A program made the position numbers and the translations under genes. A stretch of 64,000 nucleotides of DNA from Actinoallomurus liliacearum (GTDB lineage: Bacteria > Actinomycetota > Actinomycetes > Streptosporangiales > Streptosporangiaceae). The notes under the pieces were generated by a model. That model was given only the letters and a program-made list of their open reading frames with translations, did not search any database and had not been told where the DNA came from. The stretch is from assembly GCF_039542035.1 (NCBI RefSeq), contig NZ_BAABHJ010000006.1:62001-126000 (forward strand). The letters are read 5' to 3'. Positions 32,374-41,604 of this stretch are shown here, piece after piece; positions within the stretch are counted from its first letter, which is position 1, and each line of letters begins with the position of its first letter.

Positions 32374-34158
32374 TCAGCGGTGGATCAGCTCCTGCATCTT
32401 GGTCTTGATCCCCTTCTTCACGATCCCCACCCGGTCGGGATCGCCCTTGAGGACCGCCTCGGTCATGTCCTTGATCTGTGAGAACTCCGCGTGCGGCGGG
32501 ATCGGCGGGATGTCGGGGTCGCACCGGACGTCGAGCACGACCGGGCCGTCCGCGCTCAGCGCGCGGTCCCAGGCGGGCCCGATCTCGTCGGGTTTGTCGA
32601 CGTGGATCCCCTCCAGGCCGATCATGCTCGCGAACCCGGCGTAGGAGACCTCGGGCAGCACCTGCGACTCCTCGAACTTCGGCGCGCCGCCCATCGCCCG
32701 CAGCTCCCACGTGACCTGGTTCAGGTCGTTGTTGTGCAGCACGGCGACGATCAGCCGCGGGTCCTGCCAGCGGTCGGCGTAGCGGCGGATCGTGATCAGC
32801 TCCGCCATGCCGTTCATCTGCATGGCCCCGTCGCCGACGAACGCGATCGCGGGCCGGTCGGGGTGGGCGAACTTCGCGCCGATGGCGTACGGCACAGCCG
32901 GCCCCATCGTGGCCAGCGTCCCGGACAGCGTGCCGCGGACGCCCGACGGCAGCCGCAGGTCGCGGGCGTACCAGTTCGCCGCCGATCCGGAGTCGGCGGT
33001 CAGGATGGCGTTCTTCGGCAGCCGGTCGTTGAGCTCGTAGAAGAGCCGCATGGGGTTGATCGGGTCGGCCTCGACCATGGCCTCGCGCTCGACGGTGCCC
33101 CACCACCGCTCGACGTTCTTCTCGACCTTCTTGCGCCAGGAACGGTTCTTGTTCTTCTTGAGCAGGGGGATGAGCTGCCGCAGCGTCTCGGCGGCGTCGC
33201 CGACCAGGTTGACCTCGGTCGGGTAGCGCATCCCGATCAGCTTGCCGTCGACGTCGATCTGCACGGCGCGCGCCTGGCCGAACTCGGGGAGGAACTGGGT
33301 GTAGGGGAAGTTCGATCCGACGATCAGCAGGGTGTCGCAGTCCCGCATCAGCTCCCACGACGGCCGGGTCCCGAGCAGGCCGATGGAGCCGGTGACGTAC
33401 GGCAGGGTGTCCGGCAGCACGTCCTTGCCGAGCAGCGCCTTGGCCACGCCGGCGCCGGTCAGCTCGGCGACCTCGTGCACCTCCGCGGCCGCGCTGCGGG
33501 CGCCCTGCCCGATGAGGATGGCGACCTTCTCTCCGGCGTTGAGGACCTCCGCGGCCCGCTCGATCTCCTGGGGCGGCGCGACGGTGACGGGCGGCGTGTA
33601 GCCGGGGGCGCTGGAGGGGACGTTCTTGAACGCGTGCGCGGGCGGCTCGTACTCCACTTCCTGCAGGTCGGACGGGATGATGATGGCCGTGGGAGCCCGC
33701 TCGTCCATGGCGATCCGGATCGCGCGGTCCAGCAGGTTCGGGAACTGCGCCGGCACGGTCGCCATCTGCACGTACTCGCTCGCGACGTCCTTGAAGAGCG
33801 ACAGCAGGTCGACCTCCTGCTGGTAGTTGCCGCCCATCGCCGACCGGGCGGTCTGCCCGACGATCGCGACCACCGGGACGTGGTCGAGCTTGGCGTCGTA
33901 CAGGCCGTTCAGCAGGTGGATCGCGCCCGGCCCGCTGGTCGCCATGCAGACGGCGGGCTTTCCGCTGAGTTTGGCGTATCCGACGGCCTCGAAGGCGGAC
34001 ATCTCCTCATGGCGGGACTGAATGAACTTGGGGTTGTCGTCCGCCCGCTCGAGCGCGGCGATGATGCCGTTGATGCCGTCCCCGGGATACCCGAAAAGGT
34101 ACTCCACGCCCCACTCGCGGAGGCGTTCCAGCAGGTGGTCGGCGACAGTTCGCGTCAT
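32374..34158 (-). CDS. ThDP-dependent pyruvate oxidase-like enzyme
   Basis: A 594-residue thiamine diphosphate enzyme of the pyruvate oxidase/acetolactate synthase group. The Pyr domain has YLFGYPGDGINGI and the catalytic Glu in SRHEEMSAFEA; the central domain has VAILIGQGARSAAAEV; the PP domain has the ThDP motif GDGAMQMNGMAEL ending in NNDLN. Length and the N-terminal pattern suit PoxB-like enzymes that turn pyruvate into acetate, rather than the biosynthetic IlvB; no small subunit is present. ATG 34158 follows GGAGGAGA. Such an enzyme would support acetate formation under low oxygen, in keeping with its neighbours. Confidence 0.88.
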   Translation of the reverse strand: MTRTVADHLLERLREWGVEYLFGYPGDGINGIIAALERADDNPKFIQSRHEEMSAFEAVGYAKLSGKPAVCMATSGPGAIHLLNGLYDAKLDHVPVVAIVGQTARSAMGGNYQQEVDLLSLFKDVASEYVQMATVPAQFPNLLDRAIRIAMDERAPTAIIIPSDLQEVEYEPPAHAFKNVPSSAPGYTPPVTVAPPQEIERAAEVLNAGEKVAILIGQGARSAAAEVHEVAELTGAGVAKALLGKDVLPDTLPYVTGSIGLLGTRPSWELMRDCDTLLIVGSNFPYTQFLPEFGQARAVQIDVDGKLIGMRYPTEVNLVGDAAETLRQLIPLLKKNKNRSWRKKVEKNVERWWGTVEREAMVEADPINPMRLFYELNDRLPKNAILTADSGSAANWYARDLRLPSGVRGTLSGTLATMGPAVPYAIGAKFAHPDRPAIAFVGDGAMQMNGMAELITIRRYADRWQDPRLIVAVLHNNDLNQVTWELRAMGGAPKFEESQVLPEVSYAGFASMIGLEGIHVDKPDEIGPAWDRALSADGPVVLDVRCDPDIPPIPPHAEFSQIKDMTEAVLKGDPDRVGIVKKGIKTKMQELIHR

Positions 34159-34238
34159 CTCTCCTCCTCGTGCGGTCACTAAAGACGCCGTTCCCGGCGC
34201 ACGCGATTGAAACCTGCCGGGCGGGTAACCGGAGTCTT

Positions 34239-37122
34239 ATGAGCCTTTCAGCGAGATCTCGAAGCGCGGGTCGACGGGGAGGTCCGGTTCGATGCGGGCT
34301 CGCGCGCGGCGTACGCCCATGACTCCTCCAACTACCGGCAGACGCCGATCGGCGTGGTGGTGCCGCACAACGTCGACGCCGCCGTCGAGGCGATCGCGGT
34401 CTGCCGGGAGCACGGGGCGCCGGTGTTCTCGCGGGGCGGCGGGACGAGTCTCGCGGGCGAGTGCTGCAACGAGGGCGTGGTCATCGACTGGTCCAAGTAC
34501 TGCCACAACCTCATCCGGCTGGACGAGAAGGAGCGGCGGGCCCTCGTACAGCCGGGGATCTGCCTGGACGACCTGAACGACCTGCTGGCCCCCCACAAGC
34601 TGCAGGTGGGGCCGAAGCCGTCGACCCACGACACGTGCACGATCGGCGGGATGATCGGCAACAACTCGTGCGGCGCGACCGCGCAGGCGTACGGCAAGAT
34701 GGCCGACTCGGTGATCCGCCTGGAGGTGCTGACGTACGACGGCGTGCGGATGTGGGTCGGGAAGACCTCCGACGAGGAGTACGAGAAGATCCTCGCCGAG
34801 GGCGGCCGCCGTGCCGAGATCTACCGGGCGATGCGGGAGCTCGTCGAGGAGAACCTCGCGCTGATCCGCACGCGGTACCCGGACATCCCGCGCCGGATCT
34901 CCGGCTACAACCTCGACTCCCTGCTCCCGGAGAAGCACTTCAACGTGGCGCGGGCGCTGGTCGGCAGCGAGTCGACCCTGATCACCGTGCTGCACGCGGA
35001 GATCGAGCTCTTCCCGGTGCCGAACCACCAGACGCTCGTCGTCCTGGGCTATCCCGACATCTTCCGCGCCGGGGACGCGGTCACCAAGGTCGCGGGCTAC
35101 CGGCCGCTCGCGCTGGAGGGACTCGACGAGACGCTCATCGACATCGCCCGGGCCGAGAACGCCGCGGGCAAGGACGCCCTGAAGGGACTGCCCGAGGGGT
35201 CGGGCTGGCTCATGGTCCGCTTCGGCGGCGACACCCGTGAGGAGGCCGACGGGCGGGCCGAGCACATGATCAAGGAGCTGCGGGGCACCGACCACGATCC
35301 GCACGTGGTCTTCATGGACGATCCCGCCGAGGAGGAACGCCTCTGGAAGATCCGCGAGGCGGGGCTCGGCGCGACCGCGTACCCGCCGGGCCATCCCGAC
35401 ACGCACGAGGGCTGGGAGGACGCCGCCGTGCCGCCGGACCGGCTCGGTGACTACCTGCGCGACTTCCGGGCGCTGCTGAGCGAGTTCGACTACGGGCAGG
35501 CGTCGCTGTACGGGCACTTCGGGCAGGGCTGCGTGCACACCCGCATCGCCTTCGACCTCGAGGACCCGGACGGGGTGGGGAAGTACCGGCGGTTCGCCGA
35601 GCGGGCCGCCCGGCTGGTGGCGTCGTACGGCGGGTCGCTGTCCGGCGAGCACGGCGACGGGCAGTCCCGCGCGGAACTCCTGCCGATCATGTTCGGCGAT
35701 GAGGTCGTGGCGCTGTTCGGCCGGTACAAACAGATCTTCGACCCCGACGACCGGATGAATCCGGGCAAGGTCGCCGCGCCGGCCGGCCGCCGCGTGTACC
35801 GGCTCGACGAGAACCTCGACCACCTCGACTACAACCCGCGCGAGCCCCGGACGCACTTCTCCTACCCGGATGACCACCACCGATTCACCCACGCCGCCGC
35901 CCGCTGCGTGGGCATCGGCAAGTGCCGGTCGACCTCCGGCGGCGTGATGTGCCCGAGCTACCGGGTGACCCGCGAGGAGGAGCACTCCACGCGCGGCCGC
36001 GCCCGTGTCCTCATGGAGATGATGCGCGGCGAGGTGATCACCGACGGCTGGCGGTCCAAGGACGTCGACGACGCCCTGGACCTGTGCCTGGCCTGCAAGG
36101 GCTGCCGCGGCGACTGCCCCGTCCACGTGGACATGGCGACCTACAAGGCGGAGTTCCTGGCCCACCACTACCGGTGGCGGCTCCGGCCGCGCCCGCACTA
36201 CTCGATGGGCTGGCTGCCCCTGTCCGCGCGGCTGGCCGCCGCGGCGCCGGGCGTGGTCAACGCGGTGACGCACGCACCCGGCCTGAACCGTGTCGTCAAG
36301 TGGGCCGGTGGCGTCGACCAGCGTCGTGACCTGCCGCGGTTCGCCGGGGAACGCTTCACCGACTGGTTCGCCCGGCGCGGATCCCAGGGGGACGGCGACC
36401 CGGTCGTGCTGTGGCCGGACACCTTCACGAACAACTTCCACCCCGCGGCCGGAAAGGCCGCCGTACGCGTGCTGGAGGCCGCCGGGTTCCGCGTCGAGGT
36501 GCCGCCCGTCCCGCTCTGCTGCGGGCTGACCTGGATCTCCACCGGCCAGCTCGGCGTGGCCGCCCGCGTGCTGCGCCGCACGGTCCGCGCCCTCGCCCCA
36601 CGGCTGCGCCGGGGCGTGCCCGTCGTGGGCCTGGAACCGAGCTGCTCGGCCGTCTTCCGCTCCGACGCGCCGGAGCTGCTGTCCGGGGAGCCGGTGTCCG
36701 AGGACGTGAAGCTGCTGGCGAAGCAGACGCACTCACTGTCGGAGTTCCTCCTCGACCGGGCGCCCGCGTTCGTCACCGCGCCACCGCCCGGGACCGGGAT
36801 CCACGCCATCGCGCAGCCGCACTGCCACCAGCACGCCATCTGGGGCTTCGACGCCGACGGCGAGCTGCTGAAGCGCGCCGGGATCGAGGCCGAGGTCCTC
36901 GACGAGGGCTGCTGCGGCCTCGCCGGCAACTTCGGCTTCGAGCGCGGGCACTACGAGGTGTCCATCGGCGTCGGTGAGCTGGGCGTGCTGCCCGCCGTGC
37001 GCGACGCGACGGACGGCGCCCGGATCCTCGCCGACGGCTTCTCCTGCCGCACCCAGATCGAGCAGCGGACCGACGCCCGGCCCATCCACCTCGCCGAGCT
37101 CCTGGCGGAGGTGCTCACGTGA
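34239..37122 (+). CDS. FAD- and 4Fe-4S-containing 2-hydroxyacid dehydrogenase, N-terminal frameshift
   Basis: About 960 residues. FAD-binding PCMH domain (SRGGGTSLAGECCNEGVVIDWSKY, TIGGMIGNNSCG), FAD-oxidase C-terminal domain (YGHFGQGCVHTRI, GSLSGEHGDG), two 4Fe-4S clusters (CVGIGKCRSTSGGVMCP, CLACKGCRGDCP) and two CCG motifs (CCGLTW, CCGLAGNFGFERGHYEVS). It resembles D-lactate and D-2-hydroxyglutarate dehydrogenases that feed electrons to the respiratory chain. ATG 34239, with GGAG before it, is out of frame with the rest: 34243-34353 encodes the expected N-terminus (EVRFDAGSRAAYAHDSSNYR) with no start codon. One extra base between 34243 and 34255 explains this; otherwise GTG 34354 starts a shortened protein. 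Confidence 0.82.
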
Positions 37123-38189
37123 TCGAGCTGCACGCCGCCGCGTACACGATCCCGACCGACGGACCCGAGGCCGACGGCACGCTGGAGTGGACGTCGACGA
37201 CGATGGTGCTCGTCGAGGTCCGCGCGGACGGCCGCTCCGGCCTCGGCTGGACGTACGGCCCGGCCGCCGTCGCCGACGTCGTGACCGCCGAGCTGGCCTC
37301 GGTGGTGAGCGAGGACGTCGCCGCCTCGCACGAGGCGATGTGCCGGACGGTCCGCAACGCCGGCCGGCCGGGGATCTGCTCGATGGCGATCTCCGCGGTC
37401 GACTGCGCGCTGTGGGACCTGCGGGCCCGGACCCTCGGACTCCCGCTGCACCGGCTCCTCGGCGCCGTCCGCACCGAGGTGCCGGTGTACGGCTCCGGCG
37501 GCTTCACCACGTACGACGCGGGCCGGACCCGGGAGCAGCTCGGGCACTGGGCCGGCGATCTGGGCATTCCCCGGGTTAAGATCAAGATCGGCGAGTCGTG
37601 GGGGAGCAGGGAGAGCCGCGACCTGCAGCGTCTCGAACTCGCCCGCGAGGTCGTCGGCGGCGGCGTGGAGCTGTACGCCGACGCCAACGGCGCCTACTCC
37701 GCGAAACAGGCGATCCGCGTCGCCCATCAGGCCGCCGACGTGGACCTGCGATGGTTCGAGGAACCGGTCTCCTCCGACGACCTGCCCGGCCTGCGGGAGG
37801 TCCGGTCGGCGGTGGAGTGCGAGGTGGCCGCCGGTGAGTACGGCTACGACCTGCCGTACTTCACCCGGATCATCGACGCCGTCGACTGCCCGCAGGCCGA
37901 CGTCACCAGGGTCGGGGGCATCACCGAGTTCCTGCGCGTGGCCGGCCTGGCCCGCGCGCACGGCAAGGACCTGTCGGCGCACTGCGCGCCGCACCTGCAC
38001 GCGGCGGCGATGGCCGCGATCCCGAACGCGCGGCACATCGAGTGGTTCCACGACCACGTGCGGATCGAGTCGATGCTCTTCGACGGCGCCCTGTCGCCGA
38101 AGGGCGGCTGCGTCCGCCCGCGTGAGGACGCTCCGGGCCTCGGACTGAGCTTCAAGCACGCCGACGCCGAGCGATACCGCGTCCGCTGA
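37119..38189 (+). CDS. Enolase-superfamily (mandelate racemase-like) enzyme
   Basis: A 356-residue enzyme of the enolase superfamily. The capping domain holds GICSMAISAVDCALWDLRA; the barrel has the KxK base pair in RVKIKIG, metal ligands in YADANGAY (Asp), WFEEPVSSDD (Glu) and AAGEYGYD (Glu), and a His-rich end strand SAHCAPHLHAAAM. The KxK set fits racemases and sugar-acid dehydratases; the exact substrate cannot be read. GTG 37119 overlaps the stop of the FAD/Fe-S gene by four bases, so the pair likely act on one 2-hydroxyacid or sugar-acid pathway. Confidence 0.87.
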   Translation: MIELHAAAYTIPTDGPEADGTLEWTSTTMVLVEVRADGRSGLGWTYGPAAVADVVTAELASVVSEDVAASHEAMCRTVRNAGRPGICSMAISAVDCALWDLRARTLGLPLHRLLGAVRTEVPVYGSGGFTTYDAGRTREQLGHWAGDLGIPRVKIKIGESWGSRESRDLQRLELAREVVGGGVELYADANGAYSAKQAIRVAHQAADVDLRWFEEPVSSDDLPGLREVRSAVECEVAAGEYGYDLPYFTRIIDAVDCPQADVTRVGGITEFLRVAGLARAHGKDLSAHCAPHLHAAAMAAIPNARHIEWFHDHVRIESMLFDGALSPKGGCVRPREDAPGLGLSFKHADAERYRVR

Positions 38190-38192
38190 CTC

Positions 38193-38552
38193 TCAGGTCG
38201 CGGAGGGCAGGGCGACCACGGTGTGGATGCGGCGGGCCACCTCCCCGACCTCCTCGATCGGCCGGATCGGCTCGGAGTCGTGGCCGCCGCGGTCGGCGTC
38301 GGCCCACACCCAGCACCACCAGAGCCGGCCGTCGTGGGACTCGATCGTGACGGACTGACTGAGCGGCTCCGCGGGCTCGAGGAGCGCGGCGATCCGGTCA
38401 CCCGGATCCTCGGGCGCGGGCCGTTCACCGCTGACCACCAGGGTCACCGGCCCGGCCATCGTGACGTGCAGGCCGAGCCCGGACACCGCGTCCGCGAGGG
38501 CGCGGAGCGCGTGTTCGAGGGCTTCGCGGTGGGGGGTGGGACATGCGCCCAT
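38193..38552 (-). CDS. Hypothetical protein, 119 aa
   Basis: Not recognised. Helix first (HREALEHALRALADAVSGLGLHV), then strands (GPVTLVVSGER, QSVTIESHDGRLWWCWVWADAD) and a C-terminal helix EVGEVARRIHTVVAL. The Trp-rich strand is the most distinctive part. It starts 167 bases from the divergent XRE regulator and ends 3 bases from the enolase-family stop. Actinomycetes often pair XRE regulators with small unknown proteins, so it may be that regulator's partner. The start at ATG 38552 lacks a strong ribosome site. Confidence 0.6.
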   Translation of the reverse strand: MGACPTPHREALEHALRALADAVSGLGLHVTMAGPVTLVVSGERPAPEDPGDRIAALLEPAEPLSQSVTIESHDGRLWWCWVWADADRGGHDSEPIRPIEEVGEVARRIHTVVALPSAT

Positions 38553-38719
38553 GGGAGTTCCCTTCCCGAATGGCCGGTCTTCGAACAGGTTATCGACACC
38601 TGCTGTTTCAGCCGGTCAATGAGGCTGTTGCGAACGGTCCTCTGTTTTGCTGGAAATGATGCACGCCTTCCGGGTGGCGACGGTAGCCGGGTGAGTGCGG
38701 TGCGCACTACTCTGCGAAT

Positions 38720-39844
38720 ATGGACGGTAACGGTCTCCCGGAGGCGCTTCGTTCGATCATGGGGCTGCGCGGTTGGTCGCAGCTCGATCTCGCCCGTGAG
38801 CTGGGCGTATCTCAGAGCTGGGTGTCCCAGGCGTCGCGCGGGATGCGCGATCCTGGAATCGCCCGTACGGAACGGCTGCTGAACCGCATAGGTTGGGAAG
38901 TACGCATATCGCCCATTTCGGAGGACGATCCCGTGAGGCGCAGAGAGTTCGTCGCGGCGGCCGCATCCATCACTTTCGTTCCAACTCCGAAGGTCGGCCC
39001 TTATCAGGATCCGGGTTACGTCCGGCAACTCGCCGAACGCCTCGCGCACGACCGCTATCAGCAGGGCGGGATTCCGGTCGTCTCCACGGCGCTCCGGCAT
39101 CTACGGAAGGTCGGGCCGGCCGTCAGCGGGTCCGACCGGGCGCTCCAGGAGGCGTCCTCCGACCTCGCGTGCGAGGCCGCGCGCGTGCTGTACGACTCCC
39201 GGCGCTACGCCGCGGCCGAGCAGACCGGGGTGTTCGCGCTCGACCTGGCCCGGCGCTCCGGCAGCACCCGCGCCCAGGCCGACGCGTACAGCACCCTGAG
39301 CCGCATCAACATCGACCAGCGACGAGGCGACCGCGGCGCGATGTACGCGCGGCTCGGCCTCCGGCTCGGCGACCTGCCACCGGCCCGCCGGGCGTGGCTG
39401 CGGCTGCGGCTCGGGCGCTCCCTGGCGCTGCTGCCCGGACAGGAGCGCGCGGCACGGGAGGTGCTGGAGGAAGCGCTCGTCGTCGACGGCCTGCCGACGT
39501 ACGGGATGTCCGACATGCTGGGCAACGTCGGGGTCGCCATGCTGGGGATGCGTGAGCACGGCGGCGCCCGGTCCGCCATCGCCGAGGCCGTCCGCCTCGG
39601 CGCGCAGTGCTCCACCCTCCTCTTCGTCGCCTACCAGGCGTGGGAGGTCGAGGCGGCGCTGCGAGCCGGCGACGCGCCCATGGCCGCCGACCGCATGACC
39701 GCGCTCGCCCGCATCGCGCCGCTCGTCTCCTCGGTCCGGGTCAACGACCACATCGCCGGCGTCTACCGGCTGTCGGGCCGCTGGGCGGGCCTGCCGGAGA
39801 TGCACGACGCCCGCGAGCAGCTCCACTCCGTCATGCGAGCCTGA
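38720..39844 (+). CDS. XRE-family regulator with TPR-like C-terminus
   Basis: A 374-residue DNA-binding protein. The HTH spans residues 7-50 (IMGLRGWSQLDLARELGVSQSWVSQASRG). After a linker with RRREFVAAAASITF, residues 110-370 are helical hairpins like TPR repeats (DLACEAARVLYDSRRYAAAEQ, ALDLARRSGSTRAQADAYSTL). Many such proteins exist in actinomycetes and control development or antibiotic genes in response to peptides, but no target is obvious. ATG 38720 stands six bases after TACTCT (38708-38713), so the transcript is probably leaderless. Confidence 0.83.
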   Translation: MDGNGLPEALRSIMGLRGWSQLDLARELGVSQSWVSQASRGMRDPGIARTERLLNRIGWEVRISPISEDDPVRRREFVAAAASITFVPTPKVGPYQDPGYVRQLAERLAHDRYQQGGIPVVSTALRHLRKVGPAVSGSDRALQEASSDLACEAARVLYDSRRYAAAEQTGVFALDLARRSGSTRAQADAYSTLSRINIDQRRGDRGAMYARLGLRLGDLPPARRAWLRLRLGRSLALLPGQERAAREVLEEALVVDGLPTYGMSDMLGNVGVAMLGMREHGGARSAIAEAVRLGAQCSTLLFVAYQAWEVEAALRAGDAPMAADRMTALARIAPLVSSVRVNDHIAGVYRLSGRWAGLPEMHDAREQLHSVMRA

Positions 39845-39870
39845 GCGGGCGCCTCCGGCCGGTCGGACGG

Positions 39871-40458
39871 CTACGCATCAGGCGCCGTCGGCTCGACGAT
39901 CCGGCGGGCGGCCTGCACGACCGCCGCGCGGTGCAGGGCCAACCGCTCCTGCGACCAGGATCGGCCGCCCTCCTCCGCGTCGACGCCTTCGGCGGCCCAG
40001 AACCATGCTTGGGCCACGGCGAGAACCATGGTCAGGAGATCGGCGGGCGCCATGTCCTGGGCGACGTCATCACGCTGTTGCGCGTCGGCCACTTCCGCGG
40101 TCTTGCGGCGAAAGGCGTCCGGTTCGAGTCCGGTGGCGGAGGGGCGCTCCAGCAGTTTCCATAGTCGAAGGCGCATCAGATCCGGCCGGGCGACGAGGTG
40201 GTCGAAGATGGCGCCGGCGTATCCGGGCAGGTCCGCGACGTCGAAGGGGACCGACTCGGCTCCCTCCGCCAGTGCCCGTTGCAGCACGGCGTCGAACAGC
40301 TGTTCCTTGTTGCCGAAGTAGACGTAGATCAGCCGCTTGTTCACCCCTGCGGTCTCGGCGATCCGGTCCACCCGGGCACCGGCGACGCCGTAGGCGGCGA
40401 ACTCGGTGAAGGCGGCGTCGAGCAGCCGGGCCTTGGTGGCGGTGGAGTCCCGTGACAT
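39871..40458 (-). CDS. TetR-family regulator
   Basis: A 195-residue TetR protein: HTH at residues 20-52 (YGVAGARVDRIAETAGVNKRLIYVYF), then a helical domain of the TetR_C (YcdC/RutR-like) sort. ATG 40458. It is divergent from the SDR gene, and the 172-base gap contains two copies of a TAACTA-type inverted site, one abutting the SDR -35, so it should repress the SDR and itself. The inducer is unknown. Confidence 0.87.
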   Translation of the reverse strand: MSRDSTATKARLLDAAFTEFAAYGVAGARVDRIAETAGVNKRLIYVYFGNKEQLFDAVLQRALAEGAESVPFDVADLPGYAGAIFDHLVARPDLMRLRLWKLLERPSATGLEPDAFRRKTAEVADAQQRDDVAQDMAPADLLTMVLAVAQAWFWAAEGVDAEEGGRSWSQERLALHRAAVVQAARRIVEPTAPDA

Positions 40459-40475
40459 GTCGTCACCCTAGCAAG

Positions 40476-40547
40476 TAACTATCTAGTTATTGACAACGAA
40501 CGAGGCGGGACCTACGGTTGTATCTATCCAGTTAGTTATCTATCTGG
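40476..40547 (+). promoter_or_regulatory. SDR promoter with two TetR-type operator sites
   Basis: TTGACA (40490-40495) and TACGGT (40513-40518) are 17 bases apart, the best vegetative promoter in the window. TAACTA-TC-TAGTTA, a perfect palindrome at 40476-40489, ends exactly where the -35 begins. A related site with ATCTATCCAGTTAGTTATC lies just downstream of the -10 (40522-40540). A repressor on either site would block the promoter. Confidence 0.75.
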
Positions 40548-40630
40548 AGCAACCTTCATGGAACACCGCGCCCTGGGCGGCCGTACGGTCCCGGAACGCC
40601 GCGGTTCTCTCACGTCAGGAGACTCACCTC

Positions 40631-41587
40631 ATGTCCGTATCCCAGACGCCTCACCTGTTCGGGGCGAGCACGACCGCCGCCGAGGTGATCGACGGCGTCG
40701 ACCTGCACGGCCGCCGGGCCGTGGTGACCGGAGCCAGTTCCGGAATCGGCGTGGAGACGGCGCGGGCGCTCGCCGCGGCGGGCGCCGACGTCACCCTGGC
40801 CGTGCGGGACACCGACGCGGGCGCCCGCGTGGTGGCGCGCCTGGAGGCAGAACTGCCGCCCGACTCAGGACGATTGACAGTAGGGCGGCTCGACCTGGCC
40901 GACCGGTCGACGATCGCGGCGTTCGTGGCGGCCTGGCACGGCCCGTTGCACATCCTGGTCGGCAACGCCGGAGTGATGGCCCTGCCGGAACTCACCCGCA
41001 CACCTGACGGCCGGGAGGCGCAGTTCGCCGTCAACCACCTGGGCCACTTCGCCCTCGCCGTCGGCCTCCACCCGGCACTCGCGGCGGCGGACGGCGCACG
41101 GATCGTCTCGGTGAGTTCCATCGGCCACCTCTTCTCACCGGTCGTCTTCGATGACCTGGACTACCGCTTCCGCCCCTACGACCCATGGACCTCCTACGGG
41201 CAGTCGAAGACCGCCAACGTCCTGTTCGCCGTCGGTGCCGCCGAACGATGGGCCGACGACGGCATAACCGCCAACGCTCTGATGCCGGGCAACGTCGGCG
41301 ACACGGCCCTGGCCAGGCACATGGATCCGCAGCAGGTGGCGGACTTCATAACCTCGGGCGAACTCGCACTACCACCGCAGAAGAATGTGGAGCAGGGCGC
41401 CGCGACCTCGGTGCTGTTGGCCGCCTCGCCGACGGTGGAGGGCATCACCGGCCGCTATTTCGAGGACTGCGCGCAGTCCGAGCCGGTCGCCGAACGAGCC
41501 GGTGCCGTCGCCGGTGTCGCGCCGTACGCCCTGGACCGGGAGAACGCGACCCGGCTGTGGGCCAGGTCCGAGGCTCTCGTCCGTTGA
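40631..41587 (+). CDS. Short-chain dehydrogenase/reductase
   Basis: A 318-residue SDR of the retinol dehydrogenase/protochlorophyllide-reductase-like sort. The cofactor site is VVTGASSGIGVETARAL (residues 33-49), then NAGVMAL, catalytic Ser in IVSVSSIGH, and Tyr-Lys in YGQSKTANVLF. The C-terminal tail GRYFEDCAQSEP to ATRLW matches the remnant at 304-486. ATG 40631 follows AGGAG. It is divergent from the TetR gene, with its own strong promoter. Substrate not known; NADP is likely but not certain. Confidence 0.85.
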   Translation: MSVSQTPHLFGASTTAAEVIDGVDLHGRRAVVTGASSGIGVETARALAAAGADVTLAVRDTDAGARVVARLEAELPPDSGRLTVGRLDLADRSTIAAFVAAWHGPLHILVGNAGVMALPELTRTPDGREAQFAVNHLGHFALAVGLHPALAAADGARIVSVSSIGHLFSPVVFDDLDYRFRPYDPWTSYGQSKTANVLFAVGAAERWADDGITANALMPGNVGDTALARHMDPQQVADFITSGELALPPQKNVEQGAATSVLLAASPTVEGITGRYFEDCAQSEPVAERAGAVAGVAPYALDRENATRLWARSEALVR

Positions 41588-41604
41588 CATTCCGCGCTGC
41601 GGAC

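Noticed and set aside
34175..34188. DosR-like box before the pyruvate-oxidase-like gene
   Set aside because: Only 10 of 14 positions match, the arms are not symmetric, and it lies within the leader 17 bases before the start codon.
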